From JAZGEG01 sp964346665 (GTDB lineage Archaea > Aenigmatarchaeota > Aenigmatarchaeia > QMZP01 > QMZT01), in assembly GCA_964346665.1 (NCBI GenBank), contig CAYFVC010000057.1, positions 1 to 8,531 of the forward strand: a DNA stretch of 8,531 nt, given 5' to 3'. The translations under genes and the position numbers were made by a program. The notes below the pieces were generated by a model that was not told where the DNA came from, ran no database searches, and saw nothing but the letters and a program-made list of their open reading frames with translations. Shown here piece after piece: positions 1 through 5,336 of the stretch. Positions within the stretch are counted from its first letter, which is position 1. Each line of letters starts with the position of its first letter.

Positions 1-238
1 GATCTATCGCGCAGAGACCGAACTGCGTCCCGAGGTCTAACGCCTTCCCTTCTTTAACGCCCAGATCCAAGGAGGAAGAGACGAGATTCTCATAAAAATA
101 ATTGAATTTTTCCTTCGCAGTTTTAGCAGAGCTTTCTAAATTGTCCGCTCTAAGGACAATATCAACAAGTCTATCCTTTACCCTGTCAAGAATTATCTTT
201 TCGGCTTTCTTACTTAATGCCAAGCTTTTCCCTTGCAT
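1..238 (-). CDS. Unidentified protein, N-terminal part (runs off left edge); possible SAM-methyltransferase-like motif
   Basis: An open frame of 79 codons runs without a stop from an ATG at 238-236 to the window edge, so only the N-terminus is seen. It starts inside the 3' end of the MIP18-family gene, overlapping it by 29 nt, which suggests co-transcription and translational coupling. A TTG at 223-221, preceded by AAGGGA, is an alternative start. The first 60 or so residues are rich in Lys, Leu and Glu and look helical. The last visible part contains KALDLGTQFGLCAI, which resembles motif I (the glycine-rich SAM-binding loop, usually LDLGTGxG) of class I methyltransferases, with Gln at one usual Gly position. 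That resemblance is weak and I do not assign a function. The frame is credible because it is long, stop-free and tightly packed against a real gene. Confidence 0.6.
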   Translation of the reverse strand, partial: MQGKSLALSKKAEKIILDRVKDRLVDIVLRADNLESSAKTAKEKFNYFYENLVSSSLDLGVKEGKALDLGTQFGLCAID

Positions 239-515
239 CCTTGCTCATCTTCTCAGGGGTCCACGGAGGATCGAAAACGAGTTCCACTCGAACTTCCACG
301 TTGTCAAACGCCGCCTTCAAAGCGCTCTCAACTTCATGGACGAACATCGAATGCATGGGACAGCCAGGGTTCGTGAGCGTCATCTTTATGTTTATTTTCT
401 TCCCTTTGATGTCCACCCCGTAAATAAAACCGAGATCCACTATGTTTATCCCTATTTCCGGATCAATCACGTTTTTCAGAACTTCAAGCACTCGTTCTTT
501 AGTAACCCCAACCAT
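210..515 (-). CDS. MIP18/PaaD-like (DUF59) Fe-S cluster assembly family protein
   Basis: A 101-residue protein matching the small single-domain MIP18/DUF59 family. Bacterial SufT and eukaryotic CIA2 belong to this family, which assists maturation of cytosolic Fe-S proteins. Visible hallmarks are DPE (residues 18-20), DLGFIYGV (27-34), TNPGCPMH (48-55) with the family's conserved Cys52, and the C-terminal FDPPWTPEKMS segment (81-91). I chose the ATG at 515-513 because the protein then begins just before the family's first helix, and a purine-rich AAAGGT lies upstream. The frame stays open further upstream, but that extension (residues like YYYYGY) overlaps the promoter region and is unlikely to be translated. 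A TATA-like box lies at 558-565. The gene diverges from scpA and overlaps the next minus-strand gene. Whether the partner is an Nbp35/ApbC-type scaffold cannot be judged from this window. Confidence 0.92.
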   Translation of the reverse strand: MVGVTKERVLEVLKNVIDPEIGINIVDLGFIYGVDIKGKKINIKMTLTNPGCPMHSMFVHEVESALKAAFDNVEVRVELVFDPPWTPEKMSKDAREKLGIK

Positions 516-557
516 AATCCAAACCTTTCGAATCGAATTTGAAAATTTGACTTTGTG

Positions 558-565
558 ATTTAAAT
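558..565 (-). promoter_or_regulatory. TATA-like box for the MIP18-family gene
   Basis: ATTTAAAT lies about 45 nt upstream of the ATG on the minus strand. The usual 25-nt offset predicts transcription starting near 535, giving a leader of about 20 nt that contains the AAAGGT Shine-Dalgarno-like stretch. The box is palindromic, so its sequence does not set direction; the neighbouring gene does. Confidence 0.5.
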
Positions 566-597
566 TAGTTACATCAAATCCTTTCCAAACTTCAACC

Positions 598-605
598 TTA
601 ATAAA
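598..605 (+). promoter_or_regulatory. Weak TATA-like box for scpA
   Basis: TTAATAAA lies about 36 nt upstream of the scpA ATG, predicting a transcript start near 627 and a very short leader. The leader contains only a weak AGGT. The surrounding region is generally AT-rich, so the exact box is uncertain. Confidence 0.35.
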
Positions 606-637
606 CTTGTATCCATAATAATAATAAACAGGTAGCA

Positions 638-1333
638 ATGCTTGATGAAAAGAAAATTCTCGATTTCATAACATCAGAATACTCATGGGAACAGATCATT
701 TACGAGATCATCGCTTGGGAGGGGTTGAACCCCTGGGATCTCGATATCTCGAAACTAGCGAATGGTTTTATCAAATATTTGCATGCCCTTGAAGATCTCG
801 ATTTCCGGATACCAGCGAAGTACATAATGGTCGCTGCAGTTCTCCTTAAAATGAAATCCGATTACTTGCGAGCGTTCAAAGAGCAGGTCACGGGCGAAAC
901 AGAGCAGGAAATACAGGAAACTCTGGAAATCGAGGATGAAGGCGAACCCTTCGAGATAAGCCCTATAAACATCCCTCCGAGAAGAGAGCCTGTGAGGGGA
1001 GTCGTGGTAACCGAACTGGTTAAAGCTCTAAAAAAGGTTCTGAACTCGCACGAAAGGAAGGTGAAAAGGAAGGACAAACTTAGGAAGGACATAGACATCA
1101 CAGGAGATAACATAAACGAGAGAATACGAACTCTTTATGAAAAGATAAACTCGCTTTTAGCAAGAATAAGAAAACGTGAAGTCGAATTTTCAAAGCTAGT
1201 TGGCAAGTGGGATAGGGAGGAGGTAGTCAGCAACTTCGTCCCGCTCGTCCACCTGGAACACGAGAAAAAGGTCAAAACGAGGCAGGAAAAGGTTTTCGAG
1301 GAGATATGGGTAAGCAAAAGGGGTAAGAAATGA
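638..1333 (+). CDS. scpA: Segregation and condensation protein A (ScpA, kleisin)
   Basis: A 231-residue kleisin of the size usual for archaeal ScpA. ScpA bridges the heads of an SMC dimer in the chromosome condensation complex. The N-terminal domain (about 1-85) shows the family pattern WEGLNPWDLDISKL (27-40) and AAVLLKMKSDYL (66-77), which forms the helical bundle contacting the SMC neck. An acidic linker (88-107) leads to a middle segment with a short proline-rich element (IPPRREP, 112-118) and a charged helical region. The C-terminal part (about 185-228) contains FVPLVHLEHEKKV and FEEIWV, matching the winged-helix domain that binds the SMC cap. No smc gene lies next to it here; upstream is a divergent unrelated gene. 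The stop overlaps the next start as ATGA, so the downstream transglutaminase-like gene is probably translationally coupled. Confidence 0.93.
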   Translation: MLDEKKILDFITSEYSWEQIIYEIIAWEGLNPWDLDISKLANGFIKYLHALEDLDFRIPAKYIMVAAVLLKMKSDYLRAFKEQVTGETEQEIQETLEIEDEGEPFEISPINIPPRREPVRGVVVTELVKALKKVLNSHERKVKRKDKLRKDIDITGDNINERIRTLYEKINSLLARIRKREVEFSKLVGKWDREEVVSNFVPLVHLEHEKKVKTRQEKVFEEIWVSKRGKK

Positions 1334-3438
1334 TTCGGGAACTAGAGGGTCTATTCCTTTTCGTAATCTTATGCATTTTATTTTCCCCATGTGCGGAAGC
1401 TATAGGTATAGAGGATGAGGTTCTCAAAAATCCCGCAGGTGTTGGCGAGCTAACCGTTGAAATCATTCAGTATGGTCTCGTGAGTATAGACGGAAACCCA
1501 ACGAAAATCACGATAAATATCAGTATCCCCCAGGATGACGGAAGGCAGGATGTGGATCTCAAAATCAAAAAGGTTAAGGATAAGCTGGGGACAGAGATAG
1601 GGGTTGTAGAACAGGAAAACCCCGGGAATCTGTTTTCCTACAACTTTTCCGGAATTGTGAAGTCGCGCGCGAACCATTTGCTTTCCCTTCCAAGTTCCTA
1701 TGTGATACCGGATGAATTCGAAATCTATCTCCATCCCTCCGAACACATACAATCCTCTGATCCTAGGTTCAGGGAGCTCGCAGAGGAAATAACTGAAAAT
1801 TCGAAAGATGATTTCGAGAGGGTTGCGAAACTCGCGATCTGGGTTCACGACCACATGAATTATGACCTTTCGTATTCAGACCGCAACGTTGACGCCATAA
1901 CGATCCTGAATAACAGGGTCGGGGTGTGTGCGGAATACACAACATTGTTCATCGCTTTAGCGCGTTCGTTAGGAATCCCTACGAAATACGTGTCGGGCTA
2001 CGCTTACGGTGAATTCGGATGGGAAAGGCATGCTTATGCGGAAGTATACCTGGGCAAATGGGTTCCTGTTGATCCGTTATGGCTGGAGATAGGGTACATG
2101 GATGCTACACACATAAGGTTCGGGGACCACGTGGACAACTACGTTAAAAACAACATGGAGGTTTCCGGATTCAATTTGAAAAGTATGGAATGGGTTGAGG
2201 ATGAAATAGACCTATCAACTCTTTCCTATTCCCAGGTTGAAAAGGAGGAAGATTACGAGCTAGCAATCTCAAGCGAAAACTTCAGGAAAGGGGACGAAGG
2301 AGTGGTTACGCTATCCATAGTTCCAGATGAATTCAAAGTGGGTAGAATAATTCTCCAACCCTGCACAGGTGAATACGATGTTCTGAGTGTTGAAGAGAAG
2401 GAAAAGAAGGTTATATTTAGACCAGGAGAGAAAGAGCAGCTATACTGGAAGATAAAGATAAACTCCGACCTCCCGAAAAACTTTATCTTCACATGCCCGC
2501 TAACTCTGAATTCGAGATCACTCGCCTTGAAAACGATAAGAGCGACGGTGAACACGAAGCACAGCGAAAGAGAGGGAAGAAAACTCTCAGCTAGTCTCTC
2601 TTCAGAGGTTTTGGAACTCGGGGAGGAACAGACCGTTTACATAAGTGTGGAGGATTTGAGTAGGAATGCCTGGGTCGGGATAATAGCGGATAGCGAACAT
2701 AAAAAATACCTGGTGGATTCGGGTGATTTCATTTACTCATTCAAATTCATCCCTGGAAAAACAGGGGTAAACTCTGTTGTTGTCTACACTTCTGAAGGCG
2801 AGGTCGTAACGCTGGAATACGAAGTGAAGAGTGAGATTTCAATCGATGTCGAGGATTTCGTCGCTCCGGAATACCTCAAAATCGGGGAGGAGAAAAACAT
2901 CTCCGCATACATTGTGAACAAAGGGAAATCCGATGAAAGCGTTCACTTAAACATCAACGTTGATGGAGAGGACAACTTCGCGAATTTCCTTCTGAAAAAC
3001 AAATATTACGTTTCCCTTCCCGTTTCCTTCAGAACCCCTGGGACGAAAACCATAAAGATCGGAGTTTTCGGAGCTAACATAAACCTCTCGGAAACAAGGC
3101 TGATCGAGGTTTACAAAGAGCCCGTGATTTATTATGACACGGATTACAATGAAGGGAAAGCGATTCTAAAGCTCGATGTGAGGAATTCTAAAATAAAGAA
3201 CGTGACAATAAAGATTGGCCAAACAGAGGAGAAAGTAAGCGAAATATTCGGAGAGAAAGAGGTCGAATTTTCCCTGTCCCCTGGAGAATACCCCATGACT
3301 ATCGAATGCTCAGACATCGCGGGTAAACCCTACAAGGTTTCAGACACGATTGAGTTTAGAGAAAAAAATATTTTCGAAATCATCCTCGAAATGATAAATT
3401 CTTTTGTAGAACAGATTATGGGGTTTTTCAGTTCTTGA
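1330..3438 (+). CDS. Secreted transglutaminase-like protein with C-terminal beta-sandwich repeats
   Basis: A 702-residue protein. The N-terminus (1-24) looks like a signal peptide: a hydrophobic core (about 8-19) and an AEA cleavage-type motif (22-24). A transglutaminase-like cysteine-protease-fold domain spans about residues 150-265. It carries the complete triad: Cys200 in NNRVGVCAEYT, His234 in WERHAYAEVY and Asp248 in VPVDPLW. The rest (about 305-675) is beta-rich with alternating hydrophobic residues, as in Ig-like domains of surface proteins, for example around 422-500 and 503-595. Several N-x-S/T sequons are present (N63, N105, N523, N585, N624). The last 22 residues form a hydrophobic, amphipathic-looking helix ending FFSS, possibly a membrane-contact element. 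The protein probably acts outside the cell or on its surface. Whether it is a protease, amidase or cross-linking enzyme cannot be told. Its ATG overlaps the scpA stop by 4 nt, although the two functions have no obvious link. Confidence 0.9.
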   Translation: MIRELEGLFLFVILCILFSPCAEAIGIEDEVLKNPAGVGELTVEIIQYGLVSIDGNPTKITINISIPQDDGRQDVDLKIKKVKDKLGTEIGVVEQENPGNLFSYNFSGIVKSRANHLLSLPSSYVIPDEFEIYLHPSEHIQSSDPRFRELAEEITENSKDDFERVAKLAIWVHDHMNYDLSYSDRNVDAITILNNRVGVCAEYTTLFIALARSLGIPTKYVSGYAYGEFGWERHAYAEVYLGKWVPVDPLWLEIGYMDATHIRFGDHVDNYVKNNMEVSGFNLKSMEWVEDEIDLSTLSYSQVEKEEDYELAISSENFRKGDEGVVTLSIVPDEFKVGRIILQPCTGEYDVLSVEEKEKKVIFRPGEKEQLYWKIKINSDLPKNFIFTCPLTLNSRSLALKTIRATVNTKHSEREGRKLSASLSSEVLELGEEQTVYISVEDLSRNAWVGIIADSEHKKYLVDSGDFIYSFKFIPGKTGVNSVVVYTSEGEVVTLEYEVKSEISIDVEDFVAPEYLKIGEEKNISAYIVNKGKSDESVHLNINVDGEDNFANFLLKNKYYVSLPVSFRTPGTKTIKIGVFGANINLSETRLIEVYKEPVIYYDTDYNEGKAILKLDVRNSKIKNVTIKIGQTEEKVSEIFGEKEVEFSLSPGEYPMTIECSDIAGKPYKVSDTIEFREKNIFEIILEMINSFVEQIMGFFSS

Positions 3439-3442
3439 AACG

Positions 3443-3450
3443 TATTTAAA
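3443..3450 (+). promoter_or_regulatory. Strong TATA box for the poly-Cys mini-ORF / cysteine synthase transcript
   Basis: TATTTAAA, preceded by a BRE-like GAAACG, has its centre about 26 nt before the ATG at 3473. The expected archaeal TATA-to-start distance is 25-27 nt, so transcription should begin at or within 1-2 nt of that ATG, giving a leaderless mRNA. No other convincing promoter lies between here and the cysteine synthase gene. Confidence 0.72.
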
Positions 3451-3472
3451 TCTAACCCTATCAATAAATATC

Positions 3473-3541
3473 ATGCCAAAGAAGAAAGCCAAGAGGACAG
3501 CGAAGAGGAAAAAGGCTAGTTCTTGCTGCTGTTGTGAATAA
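3473..3541 (+). CDS. 22-residue basic peptide ending in Cys-Cys-Cys-Cys-Glu; candidate cysteine-sensing leader peptide
   Basis: A very short ORF of 22 codons plus TAA. The N-terminal half is almost entirely Lys, Arg, Ala and Thr (MPKKKAKRTAKRKK, residues 1-14), followed by Ala-Ser-Ser, four consecutive Cys (residues 18-21; codons TGC TGC TGT TGT at 3524-3535) and Glu. The ATG is at the position where transcription should start from the TATA box at 3443-3450, so the ORF appears leaderless and has no Shine-Dalgarno sequence. It ends 53 nt before the cysteine synthase gene. In mycobacteria, leaderless short ORFs with poly-Cys tracts upstream of cysteine operons act as cysteine-responsive attenuators; the arrangement here matches, but the functional transfer is inference. 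Alternatives are a small nucleic-acid-binding or metal-binding protein that works on its own. The ORF is too short for coding statistics; support comes from its promoter geometry and context. Confidence 0.65.
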   Translation: MPKKKAKRTAKRKKASSCCCCE

Positions 3542-3587
3542 GAGAATCATTGGCTTTTCCTGACCGAATTCTCGTTTGTTAAGGAGA
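3496..3587 (+). promoter_or_regulatory. Candidate cysteine-responsive leader with competing base pairings
   Basis: TTTCCT at 3556-3561 can pair with AGGAGA at 3582-3587 (six pairs, one G-U), covering the cysteine synthase Shine-Dalgarno sequence. The same stretch, TTTTCCT (3555-3561), can instead pair with AGGAAAA at 3506-3512 inside the mini-ORF (seven pairs). A third helix, GACAGCG (3496-3502) with TGCTGTT (3527-3533, including the Cys codons), would form only when no ribosome is present. Such mutually exclusive helices are what an attenuator needs. The stems are short, and I cannot tell whether a ribosome stalled on the Cys codons would raise or lower translation. No T-tract follows, so control would more likely be of translation than of termination. 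Confidence 0.35.
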
Positions 3588-3594
3588 TTTTAAG

Positions 3595-4494
3595 ATGATA
3601 TATGAAAACATTTTGGAAACAATCGGAAACACGCCCTTGGTGAAAATAAACAGGCTCAACCCGAAAAAGAACGTTAAGATTTATGCAAAGGTTGAAGGAA
3701 CGAACCCAACAGGAAGCATAAAAGACAGGATCGCCCTGAAAATGATCGAGCAGGCGGAAGAGGAAGGAAAGCTCAAGTTAGGGAAGACAATAATAGAACC
3801 TACATCAGGCAATACGGGCATAGGTCTAGCCATGATAGGGGCGGTCAAGGGCTATCCTGTGGAAATCGTAATGAGCAGTGCAGTATCTGTGGAAAGAAGG
3901 AAAATGATAGAAGCATTCGGGGCAAAAGTTACCTTGACAGAAGCGAAATACGGAACAGACGGTGCCATAAGGAAGTCCAGGGACCTCGTTAGTAAATATC
4001 CCGAGAAATATTTCATGCCTGACCAGTTCTCGAACGAATACAACAAGATCGCACACTACAAGACTACGGCCGAAGAGATATGGAGAGATACGGGAGGCGA
4101 CATAGACTTTTTCGTCTCAGCCATAGGAACCTCCGGAACCATCATGGGCGTAGGTAAAAACCTGAAGGAAAAGAAAAGGGACATAAAGATCGTGTGCGCG
4201 CACCCGCACAAGGGACACTACATACAGGGTCTGAAGAACATGAAAGAAGCAATCGTTCCTGCAATTTATGACCCTTCAGAGATCGACGAGACCGTAATGG
4301 TTGATAGTGAGATCGCGTTCGAATGGGCAAGACGGATCGTGAAGGAAGAAGGGATTTTCGTGGGAATGAGCAGCGGAGCCGCGATGTATGCTGCTGTCGA
4401 GATCGCAAAGAAGATCAAGTCCGGAACGATAGTGGTGATTTTCCCGGACAGGGGGGAGAAATACCTCAGCACAAGACTGTTTAACGGTATATAA
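3595..4494 (+). CDS. Cysteine synthase (PLP-dependent O-acetylserine/O-phosphoserine sulfhydrylase family)
   Basis: A 299-residue fold-type II PLP enzyme of the CysK/CysM family, which makes L-cysteine from an activated serine and sulfide in the cytoplasm. Visible motifs: GNTPLV (11-16); NPTGSIKDR (37-45), where Lys43 forms the Schiff base with PLP; TSGNTG (70-75), the substrate carboxylate loop; GTSGT (178-182), the PLP phosphate loop; and SSGA (259-262), whose Ser contacts the PLP ring nitrogen. The length is typical and the protein is complete. The segment 202-227 (AHPHKGHYIQGLKNMKEAIV) replaces the bacterial CysK GIGAGF-type region and resembles archaeal and CysM-like members, so I do not assign a specific paralogue. 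The motifs seen here do not decide between O-acetylserine and O-phosphoserine as substrate. The start is well supported by AAGGAGAT at 3581-3588. It probably shares a transcript with the poly-Cys mini-ORF upstream. Confidence 0.95.
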   Translation: MIYENILETIGNTPLVKINRLNPKKNVKIYAKVEGTNPTGSIKDRIALKMIEQAEEEGKLKLGKTIIEPTSGNTGIGLAMIGAVKGYPVEIVMSSAVSVERRKMIEAFGAKVTLTEAKYGTDGAIRKSRDLVSKYPEKYFMPDQFSNEYNKIAHYKTTAEEIWRDTGGDIDFFVSAIGTSGTIMGVGKNLKEKKRDIKIVCAHPHKGHYIQGLKNMKEAIVPAIYDPSEIDETVMVDSEIAFEWARRIVKEEGIFVGMSSGAAMYAAVEIAKKIKSGTIVVIFPDRGEKYLSTRLFNGI

Positions 4495-4506
4495 TTTTCA
4501 GGTAAG

Positions 4507-4518
4507 TTATATTTTAAT
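4507..4518 (+). promoter_or_regulatory. TATA-like box for the membrane/coiled-coil gene
   Basis: TTATATTTTAAT lies about 31 nt upstream of the ATG at 4544. The predicted start of transcription is only a few nt before the ATG, and no Shine-Dalgarno sequence is present, so the mRNA is probably leaderless or nearly so. Confidence 0.5.
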
Positions 4519-4543
4519 AGCAGCCAAGCCAAATATTAAGTAG

Positions 4544-5041
4544 ATGATCGATACAGTCATCATGATGGGAAGCCTGGTAGTCTTGGGGTATGCTTTTTAC
4601 ATAAGTTCGCGCATGTTCTGGACATTCAAATCTAGGAAAGGTTCATGGAAGTGGATGTATGGTTTGGCTTCCCTTTTCGTGATCGTCACTTATTCCCTTT
4701 TCGCCATGGTGATGTTTTCCTTCATAGCATCTTTTTTCACTTCGTATTCCATCTTAAATGTCTTGAATGTTGTTATTGGAGTATTCTTTCTTTCAAGTTC
4801 TGGTCTTATAGGGGCAATCATGAAATACCACATGTCTGTAATGAAATCAGTTACAATGGAGAGAAAGGAAGCCGATTTGAAGATAAAGGAAATCAGCAAA
4901 GAAAAGTTAGGGCTTGAAAAAGAAATCGATGGTCTGAGGAAGGAGCTCGATGAAGCAAGGAAATTAAAGATGTCCAGAGGGCACAATTTGAAGGTGGCAG
5001 GACTAGAGAAGAAGATCGAAAAACTCGAAAAAAAGAAATGA
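4544..5041 (+). CDS. Small membrane protein with C-terminal coiled coil, function unknown
   Basis: A 165-residue protein I do not recognise. Three hydrophobic segments, about residues 4-22, 38-65 and 69-92, look like transmembrane helices. They are followed by a long, highly charged Lys/Glu/Leu region (about 103-165) with heptad-like leucine spacing, for example KEKLGLEKEIDGLRKELDEA (119-138) and LEKKIEKLEKK (154-164), that should form a coiled coil. Basic residues between helices 1 and 2 (FKSRKGSWKW) suggest that loop is cytoplasmic. By alternation the N-terminus would be outside and the C-terminal coiled coil would also be outside, unless the second segment is re-entrant, so topology is unsure. 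It has its own promoter-like box. It ends 8 nt from the 3' end of the convergent tRNA gene, so its A-rich tail also serves as the T-rich end of the tRNA transcript on the other strand. Confidence 0.8.
   Translation: MIDTVIMMGSLVVLGYAFYISSRMFWTFKSRKGSWKWMYGLASLFVIVTYSLFAMVMFSFIASFFTSYSILNVLNVVIGVFFLSSSGLIGAIMKYHMSVMKSVTMERKEADLKIKEISKEKLGLEKEIDGLRKELDEARKLKMSRGHNLKVAGLEKKIEKLEKKK
5028..5034 (-). terminator. T-tract terminator of the tRNA-Ala transcript
   Basis: Seven consecutive T on the minus strand lie 16-22 nt beyond the tRNA 3' end, followed by another T-rich stretch. Oligo-T tracts terminate archaeal transcription. The tract lies within the last codons of the convergent gene, where it encodes lysines on the plus strand. 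Confidence 0.55.
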
Positions 5042-5063
5042 AATTCTAATGGACCGGTCGGGA

Positions 5064-5119
5064 CACACAGACGGAAAGCTTCTTTTGAAGCACACAGCAT
5101 TTTCACATGCTGTTGGTCA
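5064..5119 (-). other. T-loop intron (56 nt, position 59/60) of tRNA-Ala(GGC)
   Basis: The outer helix is the T-stem TCGGG:CCCGA. The central 4-nt helix TTCA (5125-5122) with TGTG (5069-5066) is relaxed: A-U, C-G, U-U mismatch, U-G. The bulges are AAT (5121-5119) and TGT (5065-5063), each of three. The inner helix is GAC:GTC (5118-5116 with 5072-5070). Inside are hairpins CAGCAT/ATGCTG and GCTTC/GAAGC. Cutting after the second nucleotide of each bulge leaves T-loop TTCAAAT. The geometry is canonical although the central helix is imperfect. Confidence 0.82.
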
Positions 5120-5158
5120 TTTGAACCCGAGGCCTCCACCATGCCAAGGTGGCGATCT

Positions 5159-5198
5159 TTAACGATTGAAGCAGATGAAATCTGCTTCGTTCGAAATT
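5159..5198 (-). other. D-loop intron (40 nt, position 20/21) of tRNA-Ala(GGC)
   Basis: The junctions form a strict bulge-helix-bulge motif. The outer helix is the D-stem GATC:GATC (5208-5205 with 5157-5154). The central 4-bp helix is AGCG (5204-5201) with CGTT (5164-5161), including one G-U. The bulges are GTA (5200-5198) and AAA (5160-5158). The inner helix begins ATT:AAT, followed by an asymmetric loop and a perfect 8-bp hairpin GAAGCAGA/TCTGCTTC with loop TTTCA. Cutting after the second nucleotide of each bulge leaves the standard seven-base D-loop AGCGGTA. Confidence 0.86.
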
Positions 5199-5236
5199 AC
5201 CGCTGATCTACCGGCCCACGTTTCGATTGATGACTT

Positions 5237-5245
5237 GGATTTATT
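5237..5245 (-). promoter_or_regulatory. Possible TATA-like box for tRNA-Ala
   Basis: AATAAATCC on the minus strand is centred about 25 nt upstream of the tRNA 5' end. It is flanked by a 6-bp inverted repeat GATGAC (5229-5234) / GTCATC (5252-5257). The stronger AT-rich box at 5295-5303 is too far away and fits the divergent aldehyde dehydrogenase gene better. Confidence 0.35.
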
Positions 5246-5294
5246 CTTCAGGTCATCGATTGCAATTAACTAACTTTTTATTGTATTAACTTAT

Positions 5295-5303
5295 TTTATA
5301 AAT
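5295..5303 (+). promoter_or_regulatory. TATA box for the aldehyde dehydrogenase gene
   Basis: TTTATAAAT closely matches the archaeal TATA consensus. It predicts a transcription start near 5325 and a leader of about 35 nt carrying a clear Shine-Dalgarno sequence before the ATG at 5360. Confidence 0.65.
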
Positions 5304-5316
5304 ATTACTAGCGATT

Positions 5317-5336
5317 GACGTTTGCTAGCGAACGTC
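5317..5336 (+). promoter_or_regulatory. Near-perfect 20-bp palindrome on the predicted start site; candidate operator
   Basis: GACGTTTGCT-AGCGAACGTC is an inverted repeat broken only at one symmetric pair (T/G). It is centred about 27 bp downstream of the TATA-box centre, directly over the predicted transcription start. Archaeal repressors commonly bind there to block the polymerase. CTAGCGA at 5325-5331 is also repeated at 5308-5314, 17 bp upstream. The regulator is unknown. Confidence 0.5.

Larger units (their letters stand above)
5050..5217 (-). tRNA. tRNA-Ala(GGC) gene interrupted by two non-canonical introns (D-loop and T-loop)
   Basis: Read on the minus strand, the exons are 5217-5199, 5158-5120 and 5063-5050. 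They join to a 72-nt tRNA: acceptor GGGCCGG/CCGGTCC, D-arm GATC-AGCGGTA-GATC, anticodon arm CCACC-TTGGCAT-GGTGG with anticodon GGC, variable AGGCC, and T-arm TCGGG-TTCAAAT-CCCGA. Every stem is fully paired. G3:U70 is the universal alanine identity element, and discriminator A73 (5050) agrees. CCA is not encoded, as is common in Archaea. The introns are at tRNA positions 20/21 and 59/60; the usual 37/38 site is empty. Removal requires the archaeal splicing endonuclease, of a form that accepts sites outside the anticodon loop. Standard tRNA scans expecting intact D- and T-arms could miss this gene. Confidence 0.93.

Noticed and set aside
102..542. 146-codon plus-strand open frame
   Set aside because: It is antisense to the MIP18-family gene and the partial gene, both of which have better support.
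516..638. N-terminal extension of the MIP18-family protein from 638
   Set aside because: It would begin on top of the scpA start and cross the TATA-like box; the 101-residue form matches the family length.
3542..3573. GAGAAT/ATTCTC hairpin between the mini-ORF and cysteine synthase as a terminator
   Set aside because: The stem is only 6 bp with a 20-nt loop and no T-tract follows.
4690..5142. 150-codon minus-strand open frame overlapping the tRNA and the membrane-protein gene
   Set aside because: It is antisense to a convincing membrane/coiled-coil gene, its start lies inside the tRNA exon, and its Phe/Ser-rich product is typical of the reverse frame of Lys/Glu-rich coding sequence.
5050..5217. 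tRNA pseudogene disrupted by insertions
   Set aside because: All stems of the joined exons pair perfectly, identity elements are intact, and both insertions have splice-site geometry that restores exact loop lengths.
5224..5262. C/D-box guide RNA suggested by TGATGA and GATGAC/GTCATC
   Set aside because: No properly spaced D/D' and C' boxes are found on either strand; the inverted repeat is short and flanks the likely tRNA promoter.
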